A DNA stretch of 64,000 bases from an uncultured Bacteroidales bacterium. Lineage in GTDB: Bacteria > Bacteroidota > Bacteroidia > Bacteroidales > P3. Position numbers and translations under genes: made by a program. The first letter of the stretch is position 1. Each line of letters starts with the position of its first letter. Where the stretch lies: contig CAMVMX010000015.1 of assembly GCA_947168665.1 (NCBI GenBank), positions 19,296 to 83,295 of the forward strand. The letters are read 5' to 3'. The notes beneath the pieces were generated by a model that saw only the letters and a list, made by a program, of their open reading frames with translations, was not told the origin of the DNA and searched no databases. Of the stretch, positions 59,302 to 64,000 are shown piece by piece.

Positions 59302-61827
59302 ATGAAGAAGTTTTCATTATTGTTGTTGATGATAGGGCTGATGGGCGTTGGCCAGGGTCAGCCTTGGGTGAAGGGGACGGTGGTGGACAAGAGTAACAGC
59401 ACGGCGCTGCCATTTGCCACGGTGGTGCTGATGACAGCGGACAGCACGGTGGTGACGGGAGCTGTGACCGATGAGATGGGTGATTTCCATCTCAAAGTGC
59501 CGAAACGTGGAGAGTATGTGCTGACGGCCTCTTTTATAGGCTATAATACTGTGACGATAGTGTTGAAGGTGGAAGGGGAGCAGACGCAGCTGGCCCCGAT
59601 TGCATTGGAGCCCGACGCCAAGATGCTGGAGGCTGTGCAGGTGGTGGACCGCGCCCCGATTGTGGAGCAGAAGATGGACAAGCTGGTGATGAATGTGTCG
59701 AAAAGTGTTTTCGCGCAGGGGAGCAGTGCGCTCGACCTGCTGCGGAAGGCTCCGGGCGTGAGTATAGACCGGGAGGGCAATGTGCTGCTGAACGGGCAGC
59801 CGGTGGCGGTGTGGATTGACGGCCGCCCGTCGCATCTGGATGGCAAGAGCCTGGAAACCCTGCTGCAGGGCACCGACGGCACGAATATAGACCGAATTGA
59901 GGTGATTGCCAACCCCTCTGCCAAATATGATGCCGAAGGGCAAGGCGGCATAGTGGATATCCGCACCAAGCATCACTTCGCGCAGGGACTGGATGGGTCG
60001 CTCTCGGTCAAAGCGGGAGGAATGGGTTTTGCCCGCGAACTCGAGAACCGTCCGCGCCGAACCCAGTTCTTTATCGAGCAGGGTGTCAATGCCAATGTGA
60101 ACTTCCGCACAGAGAAGACGAATACGTTTGTCCAACTGGCGGAGCAGTCGCAACAAATAGGTGTCAACCTCACCAATATGGCCCAGTATAGTCTCGGCGG
60201 GGTGGCCCTGAAGCAGTATAGCGGTTCGCTGGTGAATGTTGAGACGAAAGGCCTCACTCTTAAATTGGGTAACGACTGGTATATAGACAGTTCTAACACT
60301 GTCGGCGCAATCTTCACCATGCCGTTCAGCAGCGTCCGCCAGTGGGACGATTCCAGTTACTCGTACCAGTCGGTGTCGGACAATGTGTGGCAGTTGATCC
60401 GTTCGGTTCCGGTCACGGATTACTCGCTCTCTCAGTATATAGGCAACCTCAATTATACTCATATTTTCGATCCTTCGCGCTCGGCAGAAATCACTGCCAA
60501 TCTTGACTATTTCCATAATATCACGAACTCCAACAATCAGCAGGACAATCATTTTCTGCCTCGCCCGCCGCTGATGGTGCCACGGCTGCTGCCGGTGGAC
60601 TCTACGCATTATCTCAACCTGTACAGCGACAACACGATAGATATCTACAGTGCCAAGGCCGACTATCAGAGTCTTGTTTTCGGCTCGTATATGCTGGAGA
60701 CTGGGGCCAAATATGCCCTTTCGCACACCGATAACAACCTCACCCAGATTCAAGGCGTGGGCTATAGCGGCAACGACTCGATTTTGGGTTCCACCATCCA
60801 CAACCCCTTTGACTATACAGAGCATGTCGGGGCGTTATATGCCACCGTGGCCCATCAGTTCTCTCCGTCGTGGTCGGCCAAGGCCGGGCTGAGGGGTGAA
60901 TATACCTATGCATATAATACTTCGCACACTGTGGCACAAGATTATTTCGACCTTTTCCCCACGCTTTTTGTGGGCTACAATTCTGCCGACTTCAGCAAGC
61001 GGGGAGGTTTGACCTATTCGCGCCGCATCACCCGGCCCAATTATAATCAGCTCAACCCGTTCCAGAACTATGTGGATGCACACACTTCGAACATGGGTAA
61101 CCCTGACCTCAAGCCGTCGTATAGCGACAATGTATCGCTGACGGCTGGTTTCGGACGGTATCTGACGCTGATGGCTAACTTCATTTATACGAAGGACCAG
61201 CTGACGGTGATTCCCACGCTCGACCCATCCACGGGCAACCAGGTGATGCATTATGACAATTTCGGCTCCACCACTCTTATGGGCGGAGGATTGGCTTTTA
61301 CGGAGTTTCCTATCGGAAAGGTGCTCACTTTCTCGCTCAATGCCCATGCCTATGACTATCGCAGTTATGACGCGGCCTCGACCAGCCGTGTGGCGGGGCA
61401 GACGTCGGCCCCCACGGTCTATGACAAACATTCGCTCCTGGCTTCGGCCTATGCGGTGCTTACGCTGAACCTCCCCGCTCAATGGAAGGTGCAGATAGAT
61501 GGCTATTATTCCACCCCCATCATTGTGGGTTATCTACATACCAGTTCAAACGAGTTGGTCAATCTGGGTGTGAAGAAGTCTGCCTTCGATGGACGGCTGC
61601 TCTTCTCGCTGCAGGTCAACGATATATTCCGCACGATGAGTAATAGCTTCGATGTGTTCTACGCTGACGGGGTGGTTTCGAAATTCGAACAGAATTATTT
61701 GATGCAGAAGGTGACCCTCGGTGTTCAATGGAAGTTTGGCTCGGCCCAGAAACCGTTGAGGCAGCGCAATGTGGGTACACTGGACGAATTGGAACGCGCC
61801 ACGAACACTTCGGGACAGATAAATTGA
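59302..61827 (+). CDS. Outer-membrane beta-barrel receptor with carboxypeptidase-like domain
   Basis: An 841-residue outer-membrane protein. After the signal peptide comes a carboxypeptidase-regulatory-like domain (VKGTVVDKSNSTALPFATVV), then a plug domain (LRKAPGVSIDREGNVLLNGQ; GTDGTNIDRIEVIANPSAKY) and a long beta-barrel (outer membrane protein beta-barrel family) with many alternating strands; typical barrel motifs include YSRRITRPNYNQLNPF and NPDLKPSYSDN. It looks like a TonB-dependent-receptor-related protein, but lacks a clear SusC-type TonB box. Its ligand is unknown. A rhodanese gene follows 14 bp later. Confidence 0.87.
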   Translation: MKKFSLLLLMIGLMGVGQGQPWVKGTVVDKSNSTALPFATVVLMTADSTVVTGAVTDEMGDFHLKVPKRGEYVLTASFIGYNTVTIVLKVEGEQTQLAPIALEPDAKMLEAVQVVDRAPIVEQKMDKLVMNVSKSVFAQGSSALDLLRKAPGVSIDREGNVLLNGQPVAVWIDGRPSHLDGKSLETLLQGTDGTNIDRIEVIANPSAKYDAEGQGGIVDIRTKHHFAQGLDGSLSVKAGGMGFARELENRPRRTQFFIEQGVNANVNFRTEKTNTFVQLAEQSQQIGVNLTNMAQYSLGGVALKQYSGSLVNVETKGLTLKLGNDWYIDSSNTVGAIFTMPFSSVRQWDDSSYSYQSVSDNVWQLIRSVPVTDYSLSQYIGNLNYTHIFDPSRSAEITANLDYFHNITNSNNQQDNHFLPRPPLMVPRLLPVDSTHYLNLYSDNTIDIYSAKADYQSLVFGSYMLETGAKYALSHTDNNLTQIQGVGYSGNDSILGSTIHNPFDYTEHVGALYATVAHQFSPSWSAKAGLRGEYTYAYNTSHTVAQDYFDLFPTLFVGYNSADFSKRGGLTYSRRITRPNYNQLNPFQNYVDAHTSNMGNPDLKPSYSDNVSLTAGFGRYLTLMANFIYTKDQLTVIPTLDPSTGNQVMHYDNFGSTTLMGGGLAFTEFPIGKVLTFSLNAHAYDYRSYDAASTSRVAGQTSAPTVYDKHSLLASAYAVLTLNLPAQWKVQIDGYYSTPIIVGYLHTSSNELVNLGVKKSAFDGRLLFSLQVNDIFRTMSNSFDVFYADGVVSKFEQNYLMQKVTLGVQWKFGSAQKPLRQRNVGTLDELERATNTSGQIN

Positions 61828-61841
61828 TAGGAGTTTTGAAT

Positions 61842-62285
61842 ATGAAGAAATTGTTTTTGCTGACAGCCTTGATGTCGTTGCTGTCGACAGCCGGGGCCCA
61901 GACCGTTGGCTCAAAGAGTGGCAACGGAGGAAAAAGTAATGGGTGCAAGCAACAGGCTAATGTCGCCGGAATCAGTACGGTGGCGGTGGATGAGTTTGCC
62001 AAACGAATTGGACAGCGGAATATAGTGTTGTTGGACGTCAGGGGACCAAAGGAGTATGCTGAAGGCCATCTGGAGGGTGCGCGAAATGTGGAGTGGGGGG
62101 ACGGTTTTGAGTCTCGGATGATGGCTTCGGGGATTGGACGGGGTGCCACGGTGGCTGTATATTGCCGAGCAGGCCGCCGGAGTAAGGCTGCCGCCCGCGC
62201 ACTGGTGAAGATGGGATACAGGGTGGTGAATCTTGACGGAGGTATAATGGCCTGGCGCAAGGCCGGGAAACCGATAGTAAAATAG
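61842..62285 (+). CDS. Exported rhodanese-like protein
   Basis: A 147-residue exported protein (signal peptide MKKLFLLTALMSLLSTAG) with a single rhodanese domain. IVLLDVRGPKEYAEGHLEGA is the classic first motif and VYCRAGRRSKAAARAL holds the active-site Cys; NLDGGIMAWRKAGKP ends the fold. It would move sulfane sulfur in the periplasm; the acceptor is unknown. It lies 14 bp after the receptor gene, in the same transcript. Confidence 0.88.
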   Translation: MKKLFLLTALMSLLSTAGAQTVGSKSGNGGKSNGCKQQANVAGISTVAVDEFAKRIGQRNIVLLDVRGPKEYAEGHLEGARNVEWGDGFESRMMASGIGRGATVAVYCRAGRRSKAAARALVKMGYRVVNLDGGIMAWRKAGKPIVK

Positions 62286-62303
62286 TAAAATAGTAAAATA
62301 ATT
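62275..62303. repeat. Micro-repeat (TAGTAAAA)x3
   Basis: Three units of TAGTAAAA overlap the end of the rhodanese gene and its TAG stop, which lies inside the repeat. Slippage here could change the C-terminus. Confidence 0.6.
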
Positions 62304-62308
62304 TGGTT

Positions 62309-63514
62309 ATGAGAAGGTTTTTATTGTCTATATGCCTGTTGGCTGCTGCTCATCTGGCAGTTGCTCAGTGGAATGCCCCTGTCCGCCGCATGTCGGATTG
62401 TTTCGGACGCCATGACTGTGGCATGGCTGCCACGGCCGCAAAGCAGCAGTACAGACACAGGTTGACGGAGTTCAGGACCAGCGATGGTTATATGTTTAGC
62501 TATTTCTCGTTCAACGAGAGCAATCAGCTGGTGGCGGTAAAGGATAGCGTGAGGGACGAGTACTGTGTGGTGGATTCGTTGTTCTATGATGAGAGGGGGC
62601 AGTTGGTGAGGTTGTCGGGCTGGCAGTTGTTTCGTGGCGAGTGGATAAATGTGTATTATGTCGATTATGGATATGACGATGGCGGCCGGATGGTATCACG
62701 GACCAATTACAACAATTTTGATGGCGTTTGGGAATTGGGAGGTGTGTATAATTACTCTTATGACGGGAGCGGAAACAGGGTGCTATCGGAGTTGACAATG
62801 GGGGGAGTGGTGTATCAGAGAGTTGAGTATGAGTATGATGAGACGGGTAATGTCTTGTCGGAGCTGTGGTATAGTTATGCCGGGTCGGGCCTGGTTCCTT
62901 CGGAGAAATTGACTACGGTTTATGAGCATGGACGTAAAGCAGTTGAGTATGACAGTATTAGTGAGGATGGGGTTCGTTGGATGAATAACGGGTATTACAG
63001 TTATATATATAATGAAGGTGGAGACTGTGTGGAGTTTCACCATTATGATGCTTCGAACAGAGAGGTGGAGCGGAGTGTGTTCGCAATAAACCAGGAACTT
63101 CGACTTTCCGAGACGCTGATTCCAAGCCACCCGGAGTTGTCGAGGCCACGAATGTTTGACAATGCGCATGCGTATGATTCGGAACAGTGGTTCTCGCTGG
63201 ATGTTGATCATGTGCTCCAGCATGTGTGCGATTATATTTATGTGTATGAACCGCTGTCCGAGATTGAATCGGCCCCTGCTGGAGCTGTCCTCACGGCATA
63301 TCCCAACCCGGCACATGACTATATTTATATTAAAGGATGGGAAGCACCGGCCTGTACGGTACAGGTTGTCGATGTTTCGGGCCGGGTGGTCTTTTCCCGT
63401 AATGATGTGCCGATGGCACAGCCATTCGACATTCGGTCGTTGCCGGCAGGAACATATTTATTGCATCTGTCGGCGGGGCAGACCACCTCAATCATGCCAT
63501 TTGTGAAAAAGTAA
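62309..63514 (+). CDS. T9SS cargo protein with YD-like repeats
   Basis: A 401-residue secreted protein: signal peptide (MRRFLLSICLLAAAHLAVA), then about 280 residues of loosely repeated Tyr/Asp units (YDERGQLVRLSGWQLF; YDDGGRMVSRTNYNN; YDGSGNRVLSELTM; YDETGNVLSELW), each about 45 residues long. The C-terminus is a T9SS sorting domain (LTAYPNPAHDYIYIKGWEA; SLPAGTYLLHL). The repeats look like the surface lipoprotein at 9246. Function unknown, probably a cell-surface or shed protein. A TTG at 62303 is an alternative start. Confidence 0.85.
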   Translation: MRRFLLSICLLAAAHLAVAQWNAPVRRMSDCFGRHDCGMAATAAKQQYRHRLTEFRTSDGYMFSYFSFNESNQLVAVKDSVRDEYCVVDSLFYDERGQLVRLSGWQLFRGEWINVYYVDYGYDDGGRMVSRTNYNNFDGVWELGGVYNYSYDGSGNRVLSELTMGGVVYQRVEYEYDETGNVLSELWYSYAGSGLVPSEKLTTVYEHGRKAVEYDSISEDGVRWMNNGYYSYIYNEGGDCVEFHHYDASNREVERSVFAINQELRLSETLIPSHPELSRPRMFDNAHAYDSEQWFSLDVDHVLQHVCDYIYVYEPLSEIESAPAGAVLTAYPNPAHDYIYIKGWEAPACTVQVVDVSGRVVFSRNDVPMAQPFDIRSLPAGTYLLHLSAGQTTSIMPFVKK

Positions 63515-63537
63515 CCCCCAATTTGAGTGAAAGTATA

Positions 63538-63568
63538 AGAGCCTCCTCTTTAGGGGACTCTTTTTTTT
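63538..63568 (+). terminator. Intrinsic terminator
   Basis: AGAGCCTCCT pairs with AGGGGACTCT (one mismatch) around a CTTT loop, followed by eight T; it ends the TIGR04076-receptor-rhodanese-cargo transcript 23 bp after the last stop codon. Confidence 0.78.
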
Positions 63569-63827
63569 ATCTATCTGATATTGATTGATTTATCTTTAAA
63601 TAACAGGCAATATGTAATTGTGGATATTCGTGTAATCAACATAAATTCAACAATATACAATGATATCAACAAGATGATGGGGCTCTATTCGCGAAAAAAG
63701 AGGAAAATTGATTCCGAAAAACCATTTTTGCGGACGTTTTTCGTGGGCAGATGAAAAAAAATTGAAATTTCTTTCACTTGATACACATCTGTTTATGTCT
63801 TGAAATGAATTTTTTTCTCAAATTTTT
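63569..63827. other. AT-rich region upstream of the right-edge promoter
   Basis: About 260 bp, very AT-rich with phased A and T tracts; no gene. It may act as an upstream activating (UP-like) region for the promoter that follows. Confidence 0.45.
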
Positions 63828-64000
63828 TTTGGTGGTTTGAAAAAACGTCGTATCTTTGCACTCGCTTTCAAGGAAACAAGCAGTGTTGATAAGACAGCAA
63901 CAGTGATAACGAGGAAGCGAAGAGAACTTTGAATTATTTTGAAACATGAGATAGCGTGTGTCTGAGAGCCGCCGGCGAGGCCGAGCGGCGGAGACACGAG
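63828..64000 (+). promoter_or_regulatory. Strong promoter and untranslated leader, possibly of a stable RNA operon
   Basis: TTTG (63828-63831), 19 bases, then TATCTTTG (63851-63858): a perfect Bacteroidetes promoter. The following 140 bases contain no reading frame of note. They can form a hairpin from CTCGCTTTC with GAGGAAGCGA, and a second near the window end from GTGTCT...GCCGCC with CGGCGG...AGACAC. This suits the leader of an rRNA or other structured RNA operon that begins beyond the window; the identity is not proven. Confidence 0.45.

Noticed and set aside
1..64000. CRISPR arrays, tRNA and rRNA genes
   Set aside because: I found no regularly spaced direct repeats of CRISPR type and no cloverleaf or rRNA core sequence inside the window; only a possible stable-RNA leader at the right end.

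Overview
The window is a piece of a Bacteroidales chromosome, most likely from an anaerobic gut- or rumen-type member; the family cannot be fixed from the sequence alone. The evidence is the type IX secretion (T9SS) genes porV, porU, porP and gldJ, cargo proteins with C-terminal sorting domains, a MurF-alanine racemase fusion, OstA-like and DUF2851 proteins, the hydrogenase maturase HydF, and many promoters of the Bacteroidetes form TTTG-N19-21-TAnnTTTG with almost no Shine-Dalgarno sequences. Housekeeping genes are GC-rich.

Layout. 0.5-9 kb: clpS-ispF-porV-porU on the minus strand, divergent from porP-gldJ. 9-15.9 kb: an AT-rich accessory island holding two MITE-like repeats, an ATPase-gene remnant, a four-gene minus-strand operon (DarT-like ADP-ribosyltransferase, NADAR-like/DUF6939 protein, ZorA-like and ZorB-like motor proteins), a structured RNA leader and a broken lipoprotein gene. 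16-23.5 kb: ostA-like, grpE, dnaJ, DUF2851 and murF-alr. 23.5-26.7 kb: unknown genes and repeats. 26.7-42.4 kb: a long plus-strand run with a lipoprotein, hemerythrin plus LuxR-type regulator, MFS transporter, NapH/NapG-like ferredoxin fusion, YitT, CPBP protease, Tat-exported aldo/keto reductase with tatA and tatC, GH89 glycosidase, alkaline phosphatase, short-chain fatty acid transporter and an HD hydrolase. 42.4-46 kb: apt-like gene, lipoproteins, DUF456, a GNAT-HD fusion and a glutathione peroxidase. 46-54 kb: a T9SS-exported subtilase and a secreted tail-collar/giant helical protein operon, which carries a second copy of the RNA leader and a 28-bp repeat interrupting the giant gene. 54-64 kb: hydF, folA, a LysM hydrolase, a NimA-like flavoprotein, small proteins, an outer-membrane beta-barrel receptor, a rhodanese, a T9SS cargo protein and a very strong promoter at the right edge.

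The two most unusual items are (i) the DarT-NADAR-ZorAB operon, which looks like a composite anti-phage system pairing a reversible nucleic-acid ADP-ribosylation module with a Zorya-type membrane motor, and (ii) a roughly 270-nt RNA in two copies, each with its own promoter, a potential pseudoknot and an intrinsic terminator that shares bases with the pseudoknot, sitting just upstream of that operon and of the collar/giant-protein operon.
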